Of a stretch of DNA of 64,000 nucleotides, positions 55,098-63,559 are shown in pieces. The notes under the pieces are model-generated. The model worked only from the letters and a program-made list of their open reading frames with translations. It was not told where the DNA came from and searched no databases. Position 1 is the first letter of the stretch. The number at the start of each line of letters is the position of its first letter. Source of the stretch: Deltaproteobacteria bacterium (lineage in GTDB: Bacteria; Desulfobacterota; Desulfobacteria; Desulfobacterales; JAFDMD01); assembly GCA_019306065.1 (NCBI GenBank), contig JAFDMF010000004.1, forward strand, positions 16,189 to 80,188, written 5' to 3'. A program made the position numbers and the translations under genes.

Positions 55098-55787
55098 TTA
55101 CGTTAAATCTTTCCATATCTCGCCGGATTTTTTCAATCTGCTTTTAATCAATTTCCCTACCGCCTCATGCCCCATTTTTATGGTATCTAACAAATCCTTA
55201 TAATAATTTTTTGCAAGTTCTCTTGCTTTTTGAATTTTAAAATATTTTAAGGTCATCATAGTATAAATTGATTTAAAATCATTAAATATAAAAGAAAAAA
55301 TAGGATTTTCGGAATGCTTTACCATTAACATCTGTAATTCCCAGTCGAATTTAACAAAAGCGTTAGCATTTTCTTTTAATTTCGGATAATTTTTTAAATA
55401 TTCGGTTATGTTATCCGAAGCCTTTAAAACCGCAAGTTCTGCTATATCCGGCAAGAGACTATTTCTTACCTCTATAAGATGAAACAAAAAGCCTTTGGGT
55501 AAAAATTTTCCGTATCTTGTTAAGGTTGCAAACATACCCAAACCGCCTGTATTCCAATAATCGTTTACCATAGTAGCTTTGCCGTGTCTTATGGTTATCC
55601 AGCCTTCTCTTGCAAGCCTTTGAAGGATTTCTCGAAAAGTCGGTCTGGTAACTCCGATTCTAGCGGCAAGTTCCCTTTCGCTCGGAAGAGTAGAGCCTAC
55701 TGGATATGTTCCGTCTAAAATGCCTGTTAATAATTCCCGTTCTGCAAATTCAGCAGGTTTTAATATAGAGTTTTTTCGATTTTTCAT
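55098..55787 (-). CDS. fadR: FadR-type fatty-acid-responsive GntR regulator
   Basis: 229 residues (E. coli FadR has 239). The N-terminal winged helix, residues 10-75, has LPSERELAARIGVTRPTFRE and LQRLAREGWITIRHGKATMV, very close to the FadR DNA-recognition helix and wing. NDYWNTGGLGMFATL and FHLIEVRNSLLPDIAELAVL open the FadR_C acyl-CoA-binding helical domain. It is expected to bind its operator and release it on long-chain acyl-CoA. A matching operator is at 55996, between this gene and the divergent acyl-CoA dehydrogenase. True FadR is best known from gamma-proteobacteria, so its presence is notable. Confidence 0.9.
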   Translation of the reverse strand: MKNRKNSILKPAEFAERELLTGILDGTYPVGSTLPSERELAARIGVTRPTFREILQRLAREGWITIRHGKATMVNDYWNTGGLGMFATLTRYGKFLPKGFLFHLIEVRNSLLPDIAELAVLKASDNITEYLKNYPKLKENANAFVKFDWELQMLMVKHSENPIFSFIFNDFKSIYTMMTLKYFKIQKARELAKNYYKDLLDTIKMGHEAVGKLIKSRLKKSGEIWKDLT

Positions 55788-55806
55788 GTTATTATATTTT
55801 TATTAT

Positions 55807-55895
55807 GAAATTTCTCCTCGCCGCGCTCGCCTAGATGGCAAACAAAAAAAATTGTTTCCTGTCATCTTGAGCGAAGCAAAAAATCCCTTTATTAT
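55807..55895. repeat. Paired palindromic element (GAGCGAAGCGAG family) upstream of fadR
   Basis: Left arm GAAATTTCTCCTCGCCGCGC and right arm TGTCATCTTGAGCGAAGCAA in inverted orientation around an A-rich spacer. Same organisation as 35769-35892. Lies 20 bases before the fadR start, so it may be in its leader. Confidence 0.75.
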
Positions 55896-55995
55896 TCCTT
55901 TGTTTATATTCGATTGAAGCCCGTTATACAATAAAATATTTTGTTCATTTTCAAGGCATGCAAAATTTTTATTTGCTTTTTTTATTTTTTCTGGT

Positions 55996-56012
55996 AAGAG
56001 GTCATACCAGTT
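55996..56012. promoter_or_regulatory. FadR operator upstream of the acyl-CoA dehydrogenase operon
   Basis: On the minus strand AACTGGTATGACCTCTT. Remembered E. coli FadR sites have the core TGGTNNGACCNNTT, and 14 of the 17 positions match a consensus of the form AACTGGTCGGACCTGTT. It lies 48 bases before the start codon at 56060, followed by TTGCAA (56012) and TATAAT-like sequence (56040), so a bound repressor would overlap the promoter. Confidence 0.7.
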
Positions 56013-56059
56013 TGCAAAACTATTTTCAACAGTTAATTTTATAATCACAGGAGGAAAAA

Positions 56060-57847
56060 ATGGCTCTAAAAGGAGGGGAATTTTTAATAAACGATATTAT
56101 GCCGGAAGAGATGTTTACGCCGGAAGATTTTAATAAAGAGCATAAGATGCTTGAAAAGGCGGTTATCGAATTTGCGGAAAAAGAGGTCGTCCCCCGCTCT
56201 GCTCATGATTTAAAAGCGGACGGAGGTAAAATATCTATAGCCCTTATGCAAAAAGCGGGAGAGCTGGGACTTCTCGGAGCCGGCGTTCCGGAAGAATACG
56301 GCGGCGAAGGTATGGATACCATATCTAACTGTATTATTGCCGAAGGGCTCGGATACGGAAGCAGTTCTTTTACAACAACATTTGCGGCTCATAACGGGAT
56401 AGGCACCCTTCCGTTAAATTATTTCGGAACCGATGCTCAAAAAAAAAAATATCTTGAAAAATTATGCACGGGAGAATCAATTGCCGCATACTGTTTAACA
56501 GAGTCGGAAGCCGGATCCGACGCTCTTAATTCCAAAACTTCGGCGATTCTTTCTAAAGACAAAAAACATTATATTTTAAACGGAGAAAAGATATTTATTA
56601 CAAACGGCTCTTGGGCGGAACTTTTTACCGTTTATGCTAAAATAATAGAAGAGGGGCAAAATGTAGAAGACGGTAAATTTACCGCTTTTTTGATAGAAAA
56701 AGACTTTCCGGGCATATCTATAGGAGTCGAAGAGGATAAACTCGGAATAAGAGGCTCTTCCACAACTTCGGTTATATTAAAAGACTGCATGGTTCCGGTA
56801 GAAAATGTTTTATACGATATAGGAAAAGGGCATAAAATAGCCTTTAACATATTAAACATAGGACGCGCAAAACTTGGGCAGATGTCAAGCGGCGGCTCCA
56901 AAAAAATAATATCAATGGCGATTAAACAGGCAAAAGAAAGAAAACAGTTTGGAATGCCTATAGCCAATTTCGGAATGATCAAAAATATGATAGGCGATAT
57001 GACAGTCCGCACTTATATATCCCAAAGCCTTCAATACAGAATTACCGGAGATATGAAAGATACTTTTTCGGGTAAAAAAGATCCGGATATAAACTCGAAA
57101 GCAATAGAGGAGTATGCTATTGAATGCTCTATTTCAAAAGTATATGGCGCGGAAACCTCGATGATATGCGCGGATAAACTTGTCCAGATATTCGGAGGAA
57201 TGGGCTTTATAGAAGAATATCCTCCTGCCGAAATATACAGAGATGCAAGAATATTAAGAATTTTTGAAGGAACAGACGAAATCAACCGTCTTTTAACTGC
57301 AGGAACCATATTAAAAAGAGTTATGACCGGCAGATTAAATCTGATGGGAGCAGTTGGCGAAGCTTATAAATTTGCATCCTCTTATAATCCCGCCTCGGTT
57401 GAGCTTAAAGATGAACCGCTTGCAGGCGAAGAACATACTTTGAAAATGGCAAAAACCATCGCTTTGGCAACGATAAAAAATACAATGGCAAAACTGGTAA
57501 TGAACCCGGAAGACCAAGAACTGCTTGCTATAATAGCCGAAATAGTTATGGAAATATATGCTATGGAAAGCGGGATTTTAAGAGCTAAAAAAATGTTGAC
57601 TAAAAACGGAGTAGAAAAAGCCGAATATTATATAGCCGCGGCTTCGGTATATTCCAGCGAAATTATGCCGAAAATAGCTTTCTGGGCAAAACAAGCGGTT
57701 GCTTACGCTATGGATAACGATCCTTTGTTAAAGGAAAAATTAAACGAAATAGATAACATGGCATATAATATAAAGCCTGTAAATTATATAAAATTACGAA
57801 AAACAATAGCCGAAAGAGTTATTAAAGCAAAAAAATATATATTTTAA
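56060..57847 (+). CDS. Acyl-CoA dehydrogenase
   Basis: 595 residues, longer than short-chain enzymes and like the VLCAD/ACAD9-type group with a C-terminal extension. AYCLTESEAGSDALNSKT (FAD/substrate segment, about 150), ILNGEKIFITNGSWA, GRAKLGQMSSGG, ERKQFGMPIANF, and FEGTDEINRLL with the catalytic-position Glu403. Catalyses the first oxidation of fatty acyl-CoA using FAD; electrons go to ETF. AGGAGG precedes the ATG, and the FadR operator is upstream. First gene of a three-gene beta-oxidation operon. Confidence 0.95.
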   Translation: MALKGGEFLINDIMPEEMFTPEDFNKEHKMLEKAVIEFAEKEVVPRSAHDLKADGGKISIALMQKAGELGLLGAGVPEEYGGEGMDTISNCIIAEGLGYGSSSFTTTFAAHNGIGTLPLNYFGTDAQKKKYLEKLCTGESIAAYCLTESEAGSDALNSKTSAILSKDKKHYILNGEKIFITNGSWAELFTVYAKIIEEGQNVEDGKFTAFLIEKDFPGISIGVEEDKLGIRGSSTTSVILKDCMVPVENVLYDIGKGHKIAFNILNIGRAKLGQMSSGGSKKIISMAIKQAKERKQFGMPIANFGMIKNMIGDMTVRTYISQSLQYRITGDMKDTFSGKKDPDINSKAIEEYAIECSISKVYGAETSMICADKLVQIFGGMGFIEEYPPAEIYRDARILRIFEGTDEINRLLTAGTILKRVMTGRLNLMGAVGEAYKFASSYNPASVELKDEPLAGEEHTLKMAKTIALATIKNTMAKLVMNPEDQELLAIIAEIVMEIYAMESGILRAKKMLTKNGVEKAEYYIAAASVYSSEIMPKIAFWAKQAVAYAMDNDPLLKEKLNEIDNMAYNIKPVNYIKLRKTIAERVIKAKKYIF

Positions 57848-57868
57848 TCAAGTTACTCGGAGGTAAAT

Positions 57869-60250
57869 ATGAATCAATACAAATTAGAGAATAAACAGCT
57901 TGCGCAAGGAAGAATCTCAAAAATTGGAATACTCGGATCAGGCATAATGGGAGGCGGAATAGCAGCGGCTTATACCGGCGCAGGAATACCTGTGGTTTTG
58001 CTCGATATATCGGAAGAAATAGTAAAAAAAGGATTAAAAGCAATCCAAAAAGCAAAGCCGGAACTATTTTTATCTGCGCAGGACGCTAATCTTATTAAAA
58101 CCGGAACTTTTGACAACCTTGATCTTTTAAAAGACTGCGATATGATAGTAGAGGTTGTAATAGAAGACCTTAAAATAAAAAAGAGCCTTCTTGAAAAGGT
58201 TGCGGCTGTCCGAAAACCCGGCTCTATAATATGCACTAATACTTCCGGAATATCATTAAAAGCAATGTCGGAAGAGATGCCGGAAGAGATGCAGAAGCAT
58301 TTTATAGGAACCCACTTTTTTAACCCTGTCAGATATATGGAATTGCTCGAAATAATTCCGGGGCCAAAAACTCTTCCCGAACTTGTAAGATTTATAGCCG
58401 ATTTTGAAAAAGAGAGACTCGGCAAAGGAATTGTAATTGCAAAGGATGTTCCGGGATTTGCGGGAAACAGGATAGGCGTATGCGGGCTTACAATAGCTAT
58501 GCAAAAAATGGTAGAGCATAACCTTACGATTCCGGAAGCGGACGCTCTTATGGGCAAAGCAATAGGAAGACCGAAAACAGGCGTTTTTAAAACAAGCGAT
58601 TTGGTAGGGCTGGATACCGCCGTAAAAGTTGCTCAATACCTTTATGCTATGTGCCAAGACGACGAAAGACGCAGCATGCTGAAAATCCCGGACTTTACCG
58701 TAAAAATGGTAGAAAAAGGACTGTTAGGCAAAAAAACTCCGAAAACAGGCGGATTTTATAAAACCGAAAAAATCGGAAAAGGTATAATAAGAAGCGTTAT
58801 CGATTATAAAACGCTAACTTACGGTCCTATCGAAAAACCGCAATTTGCATGTTTGACTGCCGCTAAAAAGGCAAAAAGCATTCAAGACAGCCTAAAAGCA
58901 ATAGTATATGGAGAAGATAAAGGCGCGCTTTACGCCAAAGACGTAATTTTCAATCAGCTGGCTTATGCGGCAAGTATGGTAGGAATAGTAGCCGAAAATA
59001 TAGTTGATATAGATAATGCTATGAAATGGGGCTATAATTTCGAGCTCGGGCATTTTGAACTTTGGGATGCCATAGGCTTGGAAAAATCCGTATCGGAAAT
59101 GGAAAAGCTGGGCATAAAGGTTCCGGAAAATATAAAAAAGATGCTTTCCCAAAAAGCGGTATCTTTTTATAAAATCGAAAAGGACAAAAAACTATTTTTC
59201 GATTTCAAATCTCAAAAATATCAAGAAGTTCCGACTGATAAAGAATCTATATGCCTTTTCAATCTCAAACATAACAAAAAAAGCGTTATATCCAATAAAG
59301 CCGCCACATTACACGATGCAGGCGACGGAGTCTTTATTTTTGAAATCCATACAAATCAGGTAAACGCCCTTGATATGGAAGCGCTTCAAACCTTTGATAA
59401 ATCGCTCGATTATGTAAATAAAAACGGAACAGGACTTATCGTAGGAAACAATCACGATTTTTTCAGCGCCGGAGCAAATCTGGGCGCGGTAATGGGGCTT
59501 ATAGGTCAGAAAAATTTCAAGGGAATCTCGGACATGGCGGGCTCTTTGCAACGCCTCGTTTATAAAGCAAAATATATAAACTATCCTGTAGTAGCCGCTG
59601 CTTATGGCAGAGCTCTCGGAGGCGGCTGCGAATTAATAATGGGCTGCGATAGAGTTGTGGCTCATCCGAATACATTTATGGGGCTGGTTGAAGTCGGCGT
59701 AGGGCTTGTTCCTGCCGGCAGCGGATGCACAAGTTTATATTCCAGAGTAATAAACAGTATTCCCGCATCCGTTACCGGAAACGACATAGGCAAATTTTTG
59801 GAAGCCGTTTTTATGACAATAGCTATGGCAAAAGTATCAATGTCTGCAAAAAAGGCTTTTGAACTCGGCTTTTTAAAACCTACCGATAAAATTGTTCCCG
59901 CAAGGCCAAACCTTTTTAAAGCCGCAAAAGAGGAAGTTTTATATATGGTAAAAAGCGGTTACTCTCCGGAAATACCAAAACCGCTACAAGTTATGGGACA
60001 AGACGGCTTCGGAATGCTTAACGCGGGAATTTTATCTTTTGAAAAAGGCGGATTCATAGCGCCTCACAGCGCAAAAGTGGCAAGAGGTATAGCAAGAATA
60101 CTTACAGGCGGAGATACAGGACCAGGCGTAATTTCCGAAAAAACTATGCTTGCTCTTGAAAGAGAAGCTTTTACCGAATTATGCAAAGATCAAATAACCG
60201 TAGAAAAGATAATTCATATATTAACTACGGGAAAACCGCTTTTAAAGTAA
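57869..60250 (+). CDS. 3-hydroxyacyl-CoA dehydrogenase/enoyl-CoA hydratase fusion
   Basis: 793 residues. The N-terminal dehydrogenase has GILGSGIMGGGIAAAYTGAG (NAD-binding) at residues 22-42, NTSGISLKAMS, GTHFFNPVRYMELLEIIPG and DVPGFAGNRIG. The C-terminal hydratase-like domain (about 480-790) has HTNQVNALDMEA, FSAGANLGAVM and GRALGGGCELIMGCDR. The domain order matches FadN-type fusions (dehydrogenase first), opposite to E. coli FadB. Performs hydration and NAD-dependent oxidation steps. Good ribosome-binding site (GGAGG). Confidence 0.95.
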   Translation: MNQYKLENKQLAQGRISKIGILGSGIMGGGIAAAYTGAGIPVVLLDISEEIVKKGLKAIQKAKPELFLSAQDANLIKTGTFDNLDLLKDCDMIVEVVIEDLKIKKSLLEKVAAVRKPGSIICTNTSGISLKAMSEEMPEEMQKHFIGTHFFNPVRYMELLEIIPGPKTLPELVRFIADFEKERLGKGIVIAKDVPGFAGNRIGVCGLTIAMQKMVEHNLTIPEADALMGKAIGRPKTGVFKTSDLVGLDTAVKVAQYLYAMCQDDERRSMLKIPDFTVKMVEKGLLGKKTPKTGGFYKTEKIGKGIIRSVIDYKTLTYGPIEKPQFACLTAAKKAKSIQDSLKAIVYGEDKGALYAKDVIFNQLAYAASMVGIVAENIVDIDNAMKWGYNFELGHFELWDAIGLEKSVSEMEKLGIKVPENIKKMLSQKAVSFYKIEKDKKLFFDFKSQKYQEVPTDKESICLFNLKHNKKSVISNKAATLHDAGDGVFIFEIHTNQVNALDMEALQTFDKSLDYVNKNGTGLIVGNNHDFFSAGANLGAVMGLIGQKNFKGISDMAGSLQRLVYKAKYINYPVVAAAYGRALGGGCELIMGCDRVVAHPNTFMGLVEVGVGLVPAGSGCTSLYSRVINSIPASVTGNDIGKFLEAVFMTIAMAKVSMSAKKAFELGFLKPTDKIVPARPNLFKAAKEEVLYMVKSGYSPEIPKPLQVMGQDGFGMLNAGILSFEKGGFIAPHSAKVARGIARILTGGDTGPGVISEKTMLALEREAFTELCKDQITVEKIIHILTTGKPLLK

Positions 60251-60271
60251 TAAAAATACAGGAGGTTTAAA

Positions 60272-61459
60272 GTGAGTAATAAAATATTGGATAATAAAGC
60301 TTATATTGTAGCCGCACACAGAACTCCAATCGGAAAAAGCGGAAGAAGAGGGGTTTTTAAAGATACCAGAGCCGAAGATATGCTGGCTTTTATTATAAAA
60401 TCTACTTTGGAAAAAATACCGGCTTTAAAACCGGAACAGGTGGATGATGTTGTAGTAGGATGCTCCTTTCCCGAAGGAACTATGGGTTTTAACATAGCCC
60501 GCGTCGTAGCCCTTGTAGCAGGGCTTCCCGAAGAAGTTCCCGGAGTTACCGTAAACAGATTTTGCAGCTCCGGTTTGCAGGCTATAGCTTACGCCACTCA
60601 ACAGATCGAAGCGGGACTCGGAGGAGACGAGATAATTTTAGCAGGCGGCGTGGAAATGATGAGCTCCGTTCCGCTAGGAGGCAATATGCCTCGCCCTTAT
60701 CCGAATCCTAATTTTGCCTATATTTATACGCCTATGGGAATCACTGCGGAAAATGTGGCAAACAAATATAATATTTCCAGAGAAAAACAGGACGAGTTTG
60801 CGTATAAATCTCAGATGAAAGCAAAAGCCGCAAGAGACGGAGGCTTTTATAAAGAGATTATACCGACTCCTGCAACCGTATTTGAAAATGGAAAGAAAAC
60901 AAGTATAATTGTAGAACATGATCAGGGTATAAGAGACGCTACAACTATCGAAGGGCTTGCAAAATTAAGACCTGTATTTGCAAAAAAAGGAAGCGTTACC
61001 GCAGGGAACTCTTCTCAGACTTCGGACGGAGCGGCAATAGCGGTTGTTATGAGCGGCAGAAAAGTAAAAGAGCTCGGCTTAAAGCCTATTGCCAAGCTTA
61101 CAAATTTTGTAGCGGTAGGCTGCGACCCCGAAGAGATGGGAGTAGGACCGAGATATGCAATACCTAAACTTTTAAAAGTTGCGGGCAAACAGGTTAAAGA
61201 TATTGGTTTGTTTGAAATTAACGAAGCTTTTGCATCTCAGGCGCTATATTGCGTAAAAGAGCTAGGAATAGATCAATCCAAAGTAAATATTTACGGCGGC
61301 GCCGTAGCTTTGGGGCATCCTTTGGGATGCACAGGCGCAAAGCTCTGCGCGACATTGCTTTCCGGAATGCAGGCAAATAAAGTAAAATACGGAGTGGAAG
61401 CTATGTGTATAGGAGGCGGAATGGGAGCCGCGGGACTTTTTGAATTAATGGAAAATTAA
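60272..61459 (+). CDS. fadA: Acetyl-CoA acyltransferase (thiolase)
   Basis: 395 residues from a GTG start at 60272 with AGGAGG eight bases upstream. Nucleophile Cys98 in NRFCSSGLQAIA; FEINEAFASQAL; GGAVALGHPLGCTG; second active-site Cys in MCIGGGMGAAGLFE. Cleaves 3-ketoacyl-CoA to acetyl-CoA in the last beta-oxidation step. Last gene of the operon, ending at the terminator at 61485. Confidence 0.96.
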   Translation: MSNKILDNKAYIVAAHRTPIGKSGRRGVFKDTRAEDMLAFIIKSTLEKIPALKPEQVDDVVVGCSFPEGTMGFNIARVVALVAGLPEEVPGVTVNRFCSSGLQAIAYATQQIEAGLGGDEIILAGGVEMMSSVPLGGNMPRPYPNPNFAYIYTPMGITAENVANKYNISREKQDEFAYKSQMKAKAARDGGFYKEIIPTPATVFENGKKTSIIVEHDQGIRDATTIEGLAKLRPVFAKKGSVTAGNSSQTSDGAAIAVVMSGRKVKELGLKPIAKLTNFVAVGCDPEEMGVGPRYAIPKLLKVAGKQVKDIGLFEINEAFASQALYCVKELGIDQSKVNIYGGAVALGHPLGCTGAKLCATLLSGMQANKVKYGVEAMCIGGGMGAAGLFELMEN

Positions 61460-61484
61460 TACCACGGTATCATAAATCTTAAAT

Positions 61485-61517
61485 AAAAAAGGCGGGGTTT
61501 TTACCCCGCCTTTTTTT
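61485..61517. terminator. Bidirectional intrinsic terminator
   Basis: AAAAAAGGCGGGG / CCCCGCCTTTTTT around a short loop, between the convergent thiolase and acyl-CoA ligase genes. T runs on both strands, so it should stop transcripts from both sides. Confidence 0.92.
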
Positions 61518-61556
61518 AGTCCGATAAATCAGCTTGTTTGAATTAAAATATAGCCT

Positions 61557-63239
61557 TTATCCTTCTTTTTTTCGCAAAGCCCGTTTTAAAACTTTGCCAA
61601 CGTTGGTTTTAGGCAGCTCTGTCATAAATTCAACCTCTACGGGCCACTTGTATTTTGCAAGTTTGTCTTCCGCATACTTGATAAGCTCTTCGGAAGCGGC
61701 TTTTTCCCCTTTTTTAAGAACTACAAAAAGCTTAACCGCCTCTCCTCTTGTTTTATGAGGAATTCCTACTGCGGCGACTTCCGATATTTTCGGATGTTTA
61801 AAATAAACTTCTTCTATATCTCGCGGATAAACGTTTAATCCGCCGGATATTATCATGTTCTTTTTTCTGCCTACTATAAAAAAGTATCCGTCTTTATCCA
61901 TATACCCTATATCGCCCGTAAAAAACCAACCGTCTTTTAAAACATTAGCCGTTTCTTCGGGCTTATTTACATAACCTCTCATAACCTGAGGACCTTTTAT
62001 AACCAATTCTCCGTTCTCTCCTATAGGCACGTCGGTTTCGCCATCTGCCAAATCAACGACTCTCGTTATTGTATCAAGCGCGGGAAGCCCTATGCTGCCT
62101 ATTTTTCTTTTCCCTTTTGCAAAAGGATTGAGATGAACAACAGGAGCGGTTTCGCTTAAACCGTAGCCTTCCACTATAGTCGCGCCGGTCTTTTTTTCAA
62201 AGGTTTCCAATACGTTTAGAGGAAGCGAAGCGCTTGCGGAAAAACAGCCTTTAATAAAAGAGAGATCATATTTTTCTATATCCGGATGCTCTATCAAACC
62301 TATATACATTGTAGGAACAAGAGGCGTAAAACTGGGTTTGTATTTAACTATCGCTTCCAAAAGAGGATCCGGCTGGGGTTTCGGAACAAGCACATTTTCC
62401 CAAGCCATGTAAACCGCAAAGTTCATACAGCATGTAAGCCCGAAAACATGGAAAAAAGGAAGCGCTCCCAACATAATATGCTCGCCTCTTCCAAACTCAT
62501 TAAACCATGCAGCGCTCTGCTGAATGTTTTTACTCACGTTTCCGTGAGTTAGTTCGGCTCCTTTTGAAGCGCCGGTAGTGCCTCCGGTATATTGATACAT
62601 TGCGATATCCTCAAAAGATAGTTTTGCATCAGGGGCAGCAGGGTAACTTTCAGATAATATATCTTTCCATTTATCCAGATTATCCGCTTTATTTACAGAT
62701 GCAGCCAATCCTTTTTTTTTGCCTACCAAAGGGAATAAAAAATTTTTAGGAAACGGCAAATAATCTCCTATTGAAGTATAAATTATCTGTTTTATTTTGG
62801 TTTTGTTTCGCAATTCAATCATTCTATTGGCAAGAAGATCTAAGGTAATAAGAACTTTTGAATCCGAATCGTTAAATTGATGCTCCAGCTCTCTATCGGA
62901 ATATAAAGGGTTATTCATTACGCATATAGCGCCTATCCGCATTATGGCATAGTAGGCTATTACGCATGGTATTACATTCGGAAGTAAAATGGATACGGAA
63001 TCCCCTTTTTTTATTCCTATGCTATTAAGAAAACCTGCAAAAGTATCTACCATTTCTTTAAATTTTTTAAAGTTAATCTTATATCCCTGAAAATTTAAAG
63101 CTGGACTTTCCGGAAATTCGGCGGCGGATCTTTTTAAAAAATCGTATAAAAGTAATTCTTCATATTCAATATATTCGGGAACTTTCTTGTCATAATTAGC
63201 AAGCCACGGCTTTGTTAAATAAACGCTTTCTCCAGACAT
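61557..63239 (-). CDS. Long-chain acyl-CoA synthetase (FadD-like AMP ligase)
   Basis: 560 residues. A3 motif MYQYTGGTTGASKGAELTH at about 213-231, HVFGLTCCMNFAVY, GYGLSETAPVVHLNP, GWFFTGDIGYMDKDGYFFIVGRKKNMIISGG, C-terminal TNVGKVLKRALR with the catalytic Lys. The length and the long-chain-type GLSET region fit FadD; activates fatty acids to acyl-CoA for the convergent operon. AGGAGG upstream of the ATG. No FadR-like site seen within 200 bases upstream. Confidence 0.92.
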   Translation of the reverse strand: MSGESVYLTKPWLANYDKKVPEYIEYEELLLYDFLKRSAAEFPESPALNFQGYKINFKKFKEMVDTFAGFLNSIGIKKGDSVSILLPNVIPCVIAYYAIMRIGAICVMNNPLYSDRELEHQFNDSDSKVLITLDLLANRMIELRNKTKIKQIIYTSIGDYLPFPKNFLFPLVGKKKGLAASVNKADNLDKWKDILSESYPAAPDAKLSFEDIAMYQYTGGTTGASKGAELTHGNVSKNIQQSAAWFNEFGRGEHIMLGALPFFHVFGLTCCMNFAVYMAWENVLVPKPQPDPLLEAIVKYKPSFTPLVPTMYIGLIEHPDIEKYDLSFIKGCFSASASLPLNVLETFEKKTGATIVEGYGLSETAPVVHLNPFAKGKRKIGSIGLPALDTITRVVDLADGETDVPIGENGELVIKGPQVMRGYVNKPEETANVLKDGWFFTGDIGYMDKDGYFFIVGRKKNMIISGGLNVYPRDIEEVYFKHPKISEVAAVGIPHKTRGEAVKLFVVLKKGEKAASEELIKYAEDKLAKYKWPVEVEFMTELPKTNVGKVLKRALRKKEG

Positions 63240-63559
63240 TTCAACCTCCTTTTTTAAAACCTTTGCATATCCTCGCCTTTTGCTCCTTATTATATGGCAA
63301 TGGCAAAGGTATTACAATTAATAAGAATAACCGCTGTATTTGTATATAAATTTGGGACGGATGAGAGTATAATTGACATAAAATTAGTTTATTATCAATA
63401 TAAAAAAAGGGCTTACTGTAGATATTTTGAAAATTAAATTCTAAATATGAAATAAATATCGAAAATTAATTATATGTCGTATTATAAAGGCTTATTGGAA
63501 AATACTTTTTCCAATTGATACTCCTTCCCTTATAAAAGGGAAGGAGTATATTCAAATAT
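63240..63559. other. Intergenic region upstream of the acyl-CoA ligase
   Basis: About 320 bases without a gene. Contains the stem-loop at 63519-63548 and, near the ligase, its AGGAGG ribosome-binding site. No FadR-like palindrome recognised. Confidence 0.5.
63519..63548. terminator. Perfect 13-bp stem-loop downstream of the outer-membrane protein gene
   Basis: TACTCCTTCCCTT / AAGGGAAGGAGTA around a four-base loop, 11 bases after the stop of the minus-strand outer-membrane gene. T tract weak, but the stem is long and perfect. Confidence 0.75.
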
